Assembly (NCBI RefSeq): GCF_036188265.1
Contig: NZ_CP108093.1
Span: forward strand, 4,236,001 to 4,300,000
Reading direction: 5' to 3'
DNA: 64,000 nt
Source of the DNA: Streptomyces sp. NBC_00247
GTDB lineage: Bacteria; Actinomycetota; Actinomycetes; Streptomycetales; Streptomycetaceae
This document shows, in pieces, positions 1-7,147 of this stretch. Made by a program: the position numbers and the translations under genes. Numbering within the stretch: position 1 is the stretch's first letter; each line of letters begins with the position of its first letter. Under the pieces are notes generated by a model. The model was given only the letters and a program-made list of their open reading frames with translations, had not been told where the DNA came from and did not search any database.

Positions 1-39
1 TCGGAGCCAGAGCCCGTGCCGTAGCCAGGCGCCTGGCCC

Positions 40-112
40 GGTGCCGTAGCCGTGCCACCCCCGGGAGCATCCATCCTGCGCCCGCTCGGGGAAGTCGGCC
101 ACGCGAGAGGGA
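40..112. repeat. Direct repeat copy A (pair with 2481-2554)
   Basis: About 73 bp nearly identical to 2481-2554, with four substitutions and one G indel by eye. Both copies share the core GGTGCCGTAGCC and end at GCGAGAGGGA. Copy A lies past the 3' end of the kinase gene and copy B about 126 bp before its start, so the pair brackets the gene. This fits a tandem duplication of a kinase-type gene whose next copy lies left of the window, or a mobile cassette boundary. Which of these applies cannot be decided from this window. Confidence 0.75.
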
Positions 113-222
113 GCGCCCGGAGCGCCCGGAGCATGCGGGGCGGCGCGGCCCCGGAGCAGGGAGGGCGGGGTCACCGTGCGGTGTACTCGGGCGGCCCGCG
201 CGGGTCCTCGGGTCCGCCGTCG

Positions 223-2355
223 TCAGCTTTCGTCCGATTGCGGCGGGCGCAGGGCTGTCACCGTGCCCTCGGTCAGCAGGTACACCGTGTCGCCGTACAC
301 CGCGATGGCCGGCCGGCCCCCCGTGGCGCTCATGGGGTGATCCTCGCGAGGCGCCGTCTGCCAGAGAGGGGCGCCGCTCGCGGAGGCGAAGCAGTGGACG
401 CTTCCGTCCGCGTTCGAGACATGGACGCGCTTACCGCTGACGTGCAGGAAGTGTCTGTCACTCCACGGCCATTGGACGGTGGTGGGCAGCGTCTTCGTCG
501 TCCATCGCCGTTTCCCGGTTCGGGCGTCGGCCGCGACGACGGTGCCGTCCGGATCCACTCCGTAGAAGGTCCCGTCCTCCTCGACGAATTCCATGCTGCT
601 GGGAAGGGTCGTGGACGTCGGCTGGGTCTGCCAGTCACTGATGACGAGAGCCCCGTCGGGGCGTCGCAGCAGTACGGTCTCGGCGGCGAAGGCCACGGGG
701 ACCATGGAGCCGGGCGATTGGGCGCTCAGGATCTTGCCGTCCTCGGTCGAGAGCTCCTGCAACCTCCGCCCATTGAGGGTCTCGTCGTCCGTGAGGCGGT
801 AAACGCGGTCATGAGCGGTGTACAGCTGGGTATTGCTCCCCCGGTCCTCGGCTTGCCACACTCTGTCGCCCGTCTGTGCGTGCCAGGCGACCAGGCCGTT
901 CGGGACGTCGAACACGATGATGAGATCGGACGTGCGGACACATGTCGCGTACGGATTCGCCGATCCCGGAGGGGTCGACCAGACGGGCTTCCCGGTCGCG
1001 GCGTCGACAGCGACGACGCGTCCCTCGCCGTCGCGGGCGTCGCTCTCTTCGAGGGTGTAGGCGAGGCGACCGTCGTGGGAGAGGCCCAGAAGCTCTGTCT
1101 GAAGGGGAGAGTCGCGGCTCCAGAGCCGTGTACCCGTCCCCGTCGCGAAGGCCGCGATCTGGCCGGTCGAAGGGGACGACGCACACACGAGGACGGTGGC
1201 AGAGGCGTGGCAGGAACTGATGTTTTCGTCCCCGTCCCGCGCGGTCGCCTTCTGCTGCCAGCGGGCCCATCCGGCGGGCTGCAGAGCGTTGGCTTTCTCC
1301 AGCGCGGGAACCGCTCCGGCCGCGGACGAGCCCGTGAGGGGTCGCACGGGCTTACCGGAGCCGGTCGTCCCCGGACGATCGGCTCCGTCCCACACTCTGG
1401 CCGCCCACGAGCCGAGGCCACCCGCAGCGGCCAGAGCCCCCGCCCCCGCGATGAGTGCGCCACGTCGCGACAGCGGCTTCCGTGCCGGTACCGGAGCGGC
1501 GTCGGCCTCTGCGCGGGCCGGGGGCAACGCCGCGCGGCGGCCCCAGTCGTCCTCCGGTGCGGACCGGAACGCGACGAGGAGCTCGTCCGGAGTGGGCCGG
1601 TCGGCCGGGTCCTTGGCGAGACACCACTGGACGACTTCGCGGACCGTGCCCGACAGTTCGGCGACGGCGGCCGGCTCGTGCACCACGTTGTAGGTCAGGA
1701 AGGGCGATCCGGCATCGAACGGGCCGTGCCCCGTCGTGGCGAAGACGAGGACGGAACCGAGGGAGAAGACGTCGGACGCCTGCTTCACCCCGTGTGGCGC
1801 GGACAGCTGCTCGGGAGACATGTAGGGAGGGGTTCCCAGGATTCTGCCCGTGACGGTGAGGGTCTGGTGGTCCGGGGCCCGGGAGATGCCGAAGTCGATG
1901 ACTCGGGGCCCGTCCCCGGTCAACAGCACGTTGTCCGGCTTGAGATCTCGGTGGATGACCCCGACCCGGTGGATGTCCCGCAGTGCCTCGACGAGCCCCA
2001 CCGCCAACTGCCGTAACCCGGTGTCCGTGAGCGGCCCCTCATCGCGTACCACCGCGCGCAGCGAGCGGCCGGGCGTGTACAGGGTCGCCATCCACGGCCG
2101 CTCCGCCTCCGGATCCGCATCCACGACGGGCGTCGTGAAAGCGCCCGAGACTCTGCGCGCCGCCGCCACCTCCTGGCGGAAGCGAATCCGGAACTCCATG
2201 TCGTCGGCCAGCTGCTGGTGGACGACCTTCACGGCGACCATCCGTCCGGACTCGCCCCCCTGGGCCAGATACACCGTGCCCATCCCGCCCGAACCGAGCC
2301 GGTCGAGAAGCCGATAGCCGCCGATCGACGGCGGATCGCCCTGGAGAAGTGCCAT
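223..2355 (-). CDS. Ser/Thr protein kinase with C-terminal PQQ-like beta-propeller
   Basis: A 710-residue Hanks-type kinase. The N-terminal kinase domain (about 13-265) has the glycine loop GSGGMG (21-26), the ATP-binding lysine in VAVKVV (K43), the catalytic loop HRDLKPDN (135-142), DFG (154-156) and a PPYMSPEQ activation-segment end. A proline/alanine linker leads to one predicted membrane helix (about 299-318, LIAGAGALAAAGGLG). The rest looks like PQQ/WD40-like blades with repeated phrases such as AVDAATGKPVWS, AWHAQTGDRVWQ and AADARTGKRRW, placed outside the cell if the helix spans the membrane. Such proteins are thought to couple an external signal to cytoplasmic phosphorylation; the ligand is unknown. 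The ATG at 2355 is preferred because the kinase fold begins about 10 residues later. An in-frame upstream ATG at 2511 would add 52 low-complexity residues. Confidence 0.9.
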   Translation of the reverse strand: MALLQGDPPSIGGYRLLDRLGSGGMGTVYLAQGGESGRMVAVKVVHQQLADDMEFRIRFRQEVAAARRVSGAFTTPVVDADPEAERPWMATLYTPGRSLRAVVRDEGPLTDTGLRQLAVGLVEALRDIHRVGVIHRDLKPDNVLLTGDGPRVIDFGISRAPDHQTLTVTGRILGTPPYMSPEQLSAPHGVKQASDVFSLGSVLVFATTGHGPFDAGSPFLTYNVVHEPAAVAELSGTVREVVQWCLAKDPADRPTPDELLVAFRSAPEDDWGRRAALPPARAEADAAPVPARKPLSRRGALIAGAGALAAAGGLGSWAARVWDGADRPGTTGSGKPVRPLTGSSAAGAVPALEKANALQPAGWARWQQKATARDGDENISSCHASATVLVCASSPSTGQIAAFATGTGTRLWSRDSPLQTELLGLSHDGRLAYTLEESDARDGEGRVVAVDAATGKPVWSTPPGSANPYATCVRTSDLIIVFDVPNGLVAWHAQTGDRVWQAEDRGSNTQLYTAHDRVYRLTDDETLNGRRLQELSTEDGKILSAQSPGSMVPVAFAAETVLLRRPDGALVISDWQTQPTSTTLPSSMEFVEEDGTFYGVDPDGTVVAADARTGKRRWTTKTLPTTVQWPWSDRHFLHVSGKRVHVSNADGSVHCFASASGAPLWQTAPREDHPMSATGGRPAIAVYGDTVYLLTEGTVTALRPPQSDES

Positions 2356-2480
2356 TCTGCGCCCCCGTCCCACCACCGCGACGCGGGGTTCAGGGCCAGA
2401 GGCTAGCGCCTCCTCCACAGGCGAGCCGCCGTCTTCAGCCGAACTTCCGCTCCCCGTCGACGGGGTGAGCGACCGAGCTC

Positions 2481-2554
2481 GGTGCCGTAGCCGTGCCACC
2501 GCCGGGAGCATCCCTCCTGCGTCCGCTCGGGGGAAGTCGGCCGCGCGAGAGGGA
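2481..2554. repeat. Direct repeat copy B, upstream of the kinase gene
   Basis: Partner of 40-112. It lies in the 219 bp between the kinase start and the 3' end of the RNA-repair nucleotidyltransferase gene, so it probably includes the kinase promoter region. In the kinase direction both copies contain an ATGCTCCCG that opens a short similar frame. The substitutions do not favour third codon positions, so this shared stretch is more likely regulatory or duplicated non-coding DNA than conserved protein. Confidence 0.7.
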
Positions 2555-2574
2555 TACGCGGCCCCTCAGCGGCC

Positions 2575-4854
2575 TCAGCCCAGCGGGGGCGGGCCCGGCA
2601 CGCGGCTCACCCGGGCGCCGGGCAGTCCGCGCAGGATCTCCGCGCCGATCTCCGTGAGGCGCTGCGGGCCCGGGGGAGTGGCGCCGAGCCCGACGGCGTA
2701 CCGGACGAACCCCGCGTCCGCCGTGGCGTCCGGGCCCCCGGCCACCGGGCGGGGCCAGGCATGGGTGTCCGGGGAGCCGGACCGGGCGAGGGCGTCGAGG
2801 AACGCCAGGAGGCGTCCCCGGAAGCGGCCTTCGTCAGCGCCTTCGCGTACGGAGACCACCGCCCAGGCCGTGTGGCGCAGGTGGAGCGGCGGCGGGGCGC
2901 AGAGCCGGGCGTACGGGACGGGGCCGGCGTCCACCGCCGCGTCCAGCACCTCCCACGCGCGGAACAGCTCCTCGGCGATCAGCTCCCGGCCAGCCGCCGA
3001 CACCTGCGTGGAGCAGGAGCGTACGGGGGTCGTCGGGGTCAGGATCGTGACGGTGTCACCCGCGTCACCCGCGTCACCCGCGTCACCCGTGGCGGGGGCG
3101 GCGGGGTCGTCCGCGTACGCCACTGGCCGGGACCAGTCCCACTCGGCCCACTGGGCGAAGAACCGTCGCAGCAGCGCCGTACGCGTCGGCCGGACCGTGG
3201 GTGTCGACCGGGCACCACCCGCCTCCAGGACCGTCCGCGCCGCGAGGACCGTCCACGCGAGCCCCGGCAGTCCGCCGCAGGGCGCGGAGTCGAGCCCGCG
3301 CGCCCGCGCCCACGCCTTCACGTCGTGGACCAGCTCCGTGAAGGCGGCGCGGTGCGGGGCGGTCGCCCCGAGCAGCTCCTCCGCGTCGCTCACCGCGCTC
3401 AGCGCGACGGCCGCCGCAGGGCCCAGCTCCACGCGCCGCCCGACCGCCTCCGCCGGGGGAACGCCGACCGGGACGACCGTCACGAGGTCCACCCGCAGCC
3501 CGTCGAGGAGGAAGCGCAGGCCGGGCACCCGGGCCCCGGCCACCTCCCGCACCTCCTCGGCCTCGGGCAACCGACGCCCCAGCGCCCGGGCGCCGATCGG
3601 TGTGGGCAGCGCCGCCACCAGGTCCACGTCCGCCCCCGGCAGCGCACCGCCCATCCGCCGCGAGCCCACGAGGTGGACGCCCGCGCCGGGCAGCGCCCGT
3701 GCCACCCGGGCGAGGACCAACTCCCCCGCGTCCGAGGCGCCTTCGGCCTCCGGCCCGTCCGCCGTGGACAGCTCGACGCGTACCCCGAAGTGGTCCGAGG
3801 CGTACAGTCCGGTCGCGTCCGGGGTCGCGCCCACCAGCCCGGCCGCCACCGGGCGCAGCCGCCGCGAGCGGTACAGCACCCGGTCCAGGCGGGACACGCG
3901 GCCCGTCAGTGAGCCCACGGCGGCCAGCGGGTTCACCGAGGGATCGAAGGTGGGGGTGTCGTCGTCCGGGCCGTGGACCGTCGTCCAGGCATCCGTCAGG
4001 CCGAGCCGCGACTGCGGGTTCGGGCCGCCGTCGTTGAAATCCCCGACCACCAGAAGGTCACCGTCCAGATCCGCGAACCCCGTTGCCAGATCGGCGAGTT
4101 CACGATCCCGGCGGGCGGCGCCCGCGGGGGAGTGATCGCTGCTGAGGTGCGTCACCGCGACGGTGACGGGCCCGCCCGCCGCCTCCACGACGACCGCCGC
4201 GACCGCCTTGTGCCGCCCCAGCGGGTGCCACCCCGCCTCGCGTACCGGCAGCCGGCTGAGCACCAGCAGCCCGCAGTCGGCGACCTCCCGCCCGTCCAGG
4301 CCCGCGCCGAACGCGTACGCGTCCCGGACCCACGCAACTCCTGCCAGCAGGTCCATCAGCGGAGGTTCGACCTCCTGGAGGGCGATGACGTCCGCGTCGG
4401 CGGCCCGCAACGCGTCGAGCAGCAGCGGGCGGCGGCGGGCTGTGCCGATGCGTTCGGAGTCGTACCGGTCCCACAGGGTGTTCCACGTCAGCACGGTCAA
4501 CCCGGTCGCGGGGGAGGCCGGTTGGGCCGGGGAAGCGGGAGCCCAGCTCCGGCCGTCGAAGGTGTGCGGGGTGCGGGCCGCGAAGTACGGCGACGGGAGC
4601 AGCCGCGTCTCGCGCACCCGCCCGGCCTCCGTCGAGTCCACCCGGTCCAGACCCGAGGCGCGGTCCCACACCGTCTCGCCGTCCGCCTCGAAGAACAGCA
4701 CCCGGTGCCAGGGGACCTCCCCGCCCGGCGTGAAGCGCGGCAACGGCACCCGCTTCGGCTCCCGGCCGCGCTGCGCCACCCCGATCGTGAACCGCGCCGG
4801 ATCGAAGCGGGCGTCCCAGCGAATCCGGTGGTAGATCTCGTCGCTCGTCCGCAT
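2575..4854 (-). CDS. RNA-repair fusion: MJ1316 domain + EEP nuclease + poly(A)-polymerase-like nucleotidyltransferase
   Basis: A 759-residue, three-part protein. Residues 1-75 match the MJ1316/DUF504 small RNA-end domain (EIYHRIRWD, FTIGVAQRG, VPWHRVLFFE), proposed in the literature to bind 2',3'-cyclic RNA ends. Residues about 118-362 are an endonuclease/exonuclease/phosphatase fold with WNTLW, LQEVE (E161), THLSSDHS (H236), VGDFND (D272/N274), RLDRVLY (D324) and ASDHFGV (H355), so the catalytic set is complete. Residues about 377-580 carry the polymerase-beta-type signature GSRRMGG...DVDL (D409, D411) with a third acidic residue in RVDLV (D456), as in poly(A) polymerase/CCA-type enzymes. 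A GDA repeat (590-600) precedes an uncharacterised C-terminal region. The start is the ATG overlapping the stop of the 11-codon ORF (TGATG). It is transcribed after the ligase-kinase gene, so joint action on damaged RNA ends is inferred. Confidence 0.85.
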   Translation of the reverse strand: MRTSDEIYHRIRWDARFDPARFTIGVAQRGREPKRVPLPRFTPGGEVPWHRVLFFEADGETVWDRASGLDRVDSTEAGRVRETRLLPSPYFAARTPHTFDGRSWAPASPAQPASPATGLTVLTWNTLWDRYDSERIGTARRRPLLLDALRAADADVIALQEVEPPLMDLLAGVAWVRDAYAFGAGLDGREVADCGLLVLSRLPVREAGWHPLGRHKAVAAVVVEAAGGPVTVAVTHLSSDHSPAGAARRDRELADLATGFADLDGDLLVVGDFNDGGPNPQSRLGLTDAWTTVHGPDDDTPTFDPSVNPLAAVGSLTGRVSRLDRVLYRSRRLRPVAAGLVGATPDATGLYASDHFGVRVELSTADGPEAEGASDAGELVLARVARALPGAGVHLVGSRRMGGALPGADVDLVAALPTPIGARALGRRLPEAEEVREVAGARVPGLRFLLDGLRVDLVTVVPVGVPPAEAVGRRVELGPAAAVALSAVSDAEELLGATAPHRAAFTELVHDVKAWARARGLDSAPCGGLPGLAWTVLAARTVLEAGGARSTPTVRPTRTALLRRFFAQWAEWDWSRPVAYADDPAAPATGDAGDAGDAGDTVTILTPTTPVRSCSTQVSAAGRELIAEELFRAWEVLDAAVDAGPVPYARLCAPPPLHLRHTAWAVVSVREGADEGRFRGRLLAFLDALARSGSPDTHAWPRPVAGGPDATADAGFVRYAVGLGATPPGPQRLTEIGAEILRGLPGARVSRVPGPPPLG
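3052..3095. repeat. In-frame 9-bp tandem repeat
   Basis: Four consecutive copies of GCGTCACCC (plus strand), allowing for edges, inside the nucleotidyltransferase gene. On the coding strand they give GDAGDAGDAGD at about residues 590-600. Copy number can change by slippage without a frameshift, so the linker before the C-terminal region is probably length-variable between strains. Confidence 0.8.
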
Positions 4855-4889
4855 CAGACCTTCGCCGTCCCTGTTCCGCTCGTCCGCAT
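4854..4889 (-). CDS. 11-codon bridging ORF between the two RNA-repair genes
   Basis: Encodes MRTSGTGTAKV. Its ATG overlaps the TGA of the ligase-kinase gene (TGATG), and its TGA overlaps the ATG of the nucleotidyltransferase gene, again as TGATG. The three frames are thus chained with no untranslated base. Its first 13 bases (ATGCGGACGAGCG) and the preceding CTG match the start of the downstream gene, so it probably arose by a short duplication of that start. It may only pass terminating ribosomes to the next gene; no function for the peptide is claimed. Its translation is inferred from geometry alone. Confidence 0.45.
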   Translation of the reverse strand: MRTSGTGTAKV

Positions 4890-6580
4890 CAGGCTGTCGC
4901 CTCCACCGTCCCGCTCGCGCCCAGGTAGAAGGTCCGGTGCGCCTCGCCCGGGTAGGGCGGGACGTACCGCCGCAGCTGCGCCTCCTGCACCCGGGGCGGT
5001 ACGGGATGGGTGCGGTGGACGTTGCGCCGGGCCAGTTCCGCCGCGCCCACCACCGCCACCACGTGCGTGACCATCGCGTTCCGGCGCGCGGCGGTGGAGT
5101 GCACCAGGGCGCGCTGCCTCGGGGTGAGCGAGGTCGCGTCCCACACGGTGGTGGTGCGGGGCAGCAGCGCGCGGTCCAGCCGCTCGGCCGCTTCCCGTAC
5201 CACCTCGGCGTTGGCGCTCTGGTCGGCCCGGTCGCCGCGCGCCTCGCGCAGGTCGTCGAGGGCGAGGTACGTGGCGATCCCGGGCAGCGTGCGGGCGTAC
5301 GTGCTCTTGCCGCTGCCGGACGGCCCGCACAGCAGCACCAAGCGCGGGAAGTCGCCGGATCGCCAACGCCAGGTGGCGGCCACCGCCTCCTCGGCGGTGG
5401 TGACCCGCCCCAGCGCGTACGCCTCGCGGACCTGCGCCCGGCAGCGGTCGGCGGCGTCCGGCTCAAGGTCGTCGAACGCCTCGCGCAGCCCGGCCGGTTC
5501 GCGGACGTCCTCGGCGTGGAGCGCGGACCACGCGACCTGCTCGCGCGCCTCGTCCGTGGGTGCGGTGGCCGCCGCGAGCGCGTGCAGCGTCCCCAGGTCG
5601 GCCGCCCACGACATGCGGATCAGTCCGGTCCGGCGCGCCTCGTCCGGGTACGGGCGGTGCAGTGAACGGTGCAGCCCCACCAGGTCGGCCACCCGGACCG
5701 CGAGCGGCATGCCGACGACGGGGGCGAGCCGGGGCGCGATCGAGGCCCGCCGGTCCTGGTGGAGCAGCCCGGCCAGGACCCCGGCCAGCCGCTCGTCGCC
5801 GAAGGCGCCGGAGCCGCCGGAGACTTCGCCCAGGGCCTCCGCCGTACGGGCGTCGGGCTGGTCCTCCCGCGAGGGCGAGGGCGAGGGCGGGAGCGCCTCG
5901 CGCAGGGCGTCCGCGTCGACCGCACCCCCCGAACGTACGGCCCACAGGGCGGCGGACGGGCCCAGCGTGTTCGGGACCACCGCCGCGTGCATCCAGTGCG
6001 TGCCGGTCGTCACGTGCCCCGGCCGCACCCACTTGGCCACGACCCGCCCGAACTCCTCGGCCCGGAACGCCTCGGCGGGCCGGACGACGTACCCCTCCTG
6101 TCGGCCGGTGTCGAGCGTCAGCTTCCGCAGCGCCTTCTCCGCCCGCGCGTCGAACACCCCGCGCCAGAGCACCGGCGGTACGGGGATGCCCAGCCCGCGC
6201 AGGAACGCGGTGGTCTCGTCCCAGCCGAGGCAGCGGTCGCCGTCCCAGACGGAGAAGCCGTAGAAGAAGCCGTCCAGCCGGTCGTACGGGATCGAGTGCC
6301 GCGCGAACATGTTCTCCCCGCACACCCGCCACCCCGCCGGGATGCGGGAACCCACCCGCCCCTGGAGCGCCTTCACCCAGCCACGGGACGGATGGTGGGC
6401 CGAATCCAGCGAGCGGGCGTGCAGCCCGTCCGCGTAGAGCGTGGTGTTCTCGCCGTCGAGCTTCTCCGTGGCGACGACCTCGCGCCCGACGAGCGCCGCC
6501 AGGTCCGCCACCCGCACGTCGTCCGAGGTGGCACCGGGCGACCAGGGCAGGTGCGGGGTGCGGGGGTAGTGCGTACGCAT
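4889..6580 (-). CDS. RNA ligase - polynucleotide kinase fusion
   Basis: A 563-residue protein. The N-terminal half is a nucleotidyltransferase-type RNA ligase: motif I KLDGEN with adenylation lysine K40, GENMFA (88-93), FFYGFS (105-110), motif IV EGYVVR (162-167) and motif V VAKWVR (181-186). A helical middle region (about 250-405) is unrecognised. The C-terminal domain (about 410-545) is a P-loop kinase with GPSGSGKST (419-427), LDDLR (441-445) and VWDATSLT, resembling the 5'-kinase of T4 Pnkp and bacterial Pnkp. Expected role: phosphorylate a 5'-OH RNA end and seal it to a 3' end, in the cytoplasm. It is translationally coupled to the next gene through the 11-codon ORF. The ATG at 6580 gives a full-length N-terminus; the Shine-Dalgarno is weak. 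Confidence 0.85.
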   Translation of the reverse strand: MRTHYPRTPHLPWSPGATSDDVRVADLAALVGREVVATEKLDGENTTLYADGLHARSLDSAHHPSRGWVKALQGRVGSRIPAGWRVCGENMFARHSIPYDRLDGFFYGFSVWDGDRCLGWDETTAFLRGLGIPVPPVLWRGVFDARAEKALRKLTLDTGRQEGYVVRPAEAFRAEEFGRVVAKWVRPGHVTTGTHWMHAAVVPNTLGPSAALWAVRSGGAVDADALREALPPSPSPSREDQPDARTAEALGEVSGGSGAFGDERLAGVLAGLLHQDRRASIAPRLAPVVGMPLAVRVADLVGLHRSLHRPYPDEARRTGLIRMSWAADLGTLHALAAATAPTDEAREQVAWSALHAEDVREPAGLREAFDDLEPDAADRCRAQVREAYALGRVTTAEEAVAATWRWRSGDFPRLVLLCGPSGSGKSTYARTLPGIATYLALDDLREARGDRADQSANAEVVREAAERLDRALLPRTTTVWDATSLTPRQRALVHSTAARRNAMVTHVVAVVGAAELARRNVHRTHPVPPRVQEAQLRRYVPPYPGEAHRTFYLGASGTVEATA

Positions 6581-6639
6581 GATGGTCGGGCCCCCGGTGC
6601 GGATGGAAAACGACTGTCACTCTATGCAGCGGCGGGGAG

Positions 6640-6960
6640 GGCGGGCGACGGGATTTCCGCTGGGAGTCGTCGCCCCGCGGGAGCTCGACGGCGACCCGGC
6701 CGCAGTGCCCGCCCGCGCGAAGGAGGCGGCACAGGGTCAGGACGTCCGGCTCGGCGGTGGGGCCACGATCATCCGGGAGTTCATCGAGGCCGGCCTCGTC
6801 GACACCCCGCATGTGGCGGTCGCGCCGACGAAGCTCGGCTCCGGGGCCCGGCTGTGGGAGTCCCCCGATGAGCTGCTCGACCGGTTCCACCAGGACGTCG
6901 TGCCCAGCCCGAGCGGCGTGACGCACCACCTGATCTGGCGGAAGCAGGGCCGGACCAGTT
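6640..6960 (+). pseudogene. Remnant of a RibD/dihydrofolate-reductase-like protein
   Basis: The plus-strand frame contains VRLGGGATIIREFIEAGL, then HVAVAPTKLGSGARLW and GVTHHLIWRK. This is the C-terminal half of the RibD_C/DHFR-like family, including the NADPH-binding GGG turn. The N-terminal half is missing. An open frame continues either side (6579-7094), but those parts do not resemble the family and have no convincing start. It is most likely a decayed fragment, on the opposite strand to both neighbours. Confidence 0.7.
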
Positions 6961-7089
6961 GGCCGGCGTGGGCTCCGTCACCGGCGCCCACGGCATCGCC
7001 GCTGTCCGGCGACGTCCTCAGGGCTGTTCGCGATTCTCGGCGGGTGCTCGGCGCCGGATGCGGCACCCAGGAGGTGTCCGGCGGGACAG

Positions 7090-7147
7090 CCTGAGGCGTC
7101 GCGGAGTACGTCGTCCGCCCGCCGGCCAGGCGGGACCTTCATCACAC
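7090..7147. repeat. Dispersed intergenic repeat, copy 1 (pair with 60012-60066)
   Basis: About 58 bp resembling the segment just after groEL. Both have GGCGT, then CGTCCG, a short GC stretch, CAGGCGGGAC, a TTC and CACACG. This copy lies between the RibD-like remnant and the 3' end of the next minus-strand gene, the same kind of site as copy 2. The groEL copy folds into a terminator-like hairpin; here the outer stem is weaker. Confidence 0.5.

Noticed and set aside
52..2016. 654-residue open frame on the plus strand opposite the kinase gene
   Set aside because: Low-complexity Arg/Gly/Ala translation typical of GC-rich antisense frames; the minus strand encodes an intact kinase.
2355..2511. 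Kinase start at the upstream ATG 2511
   Set aside because: The extra 52 residues are low-complexity and overlap the direct repeat; kinase-domain spacing favours 2355.
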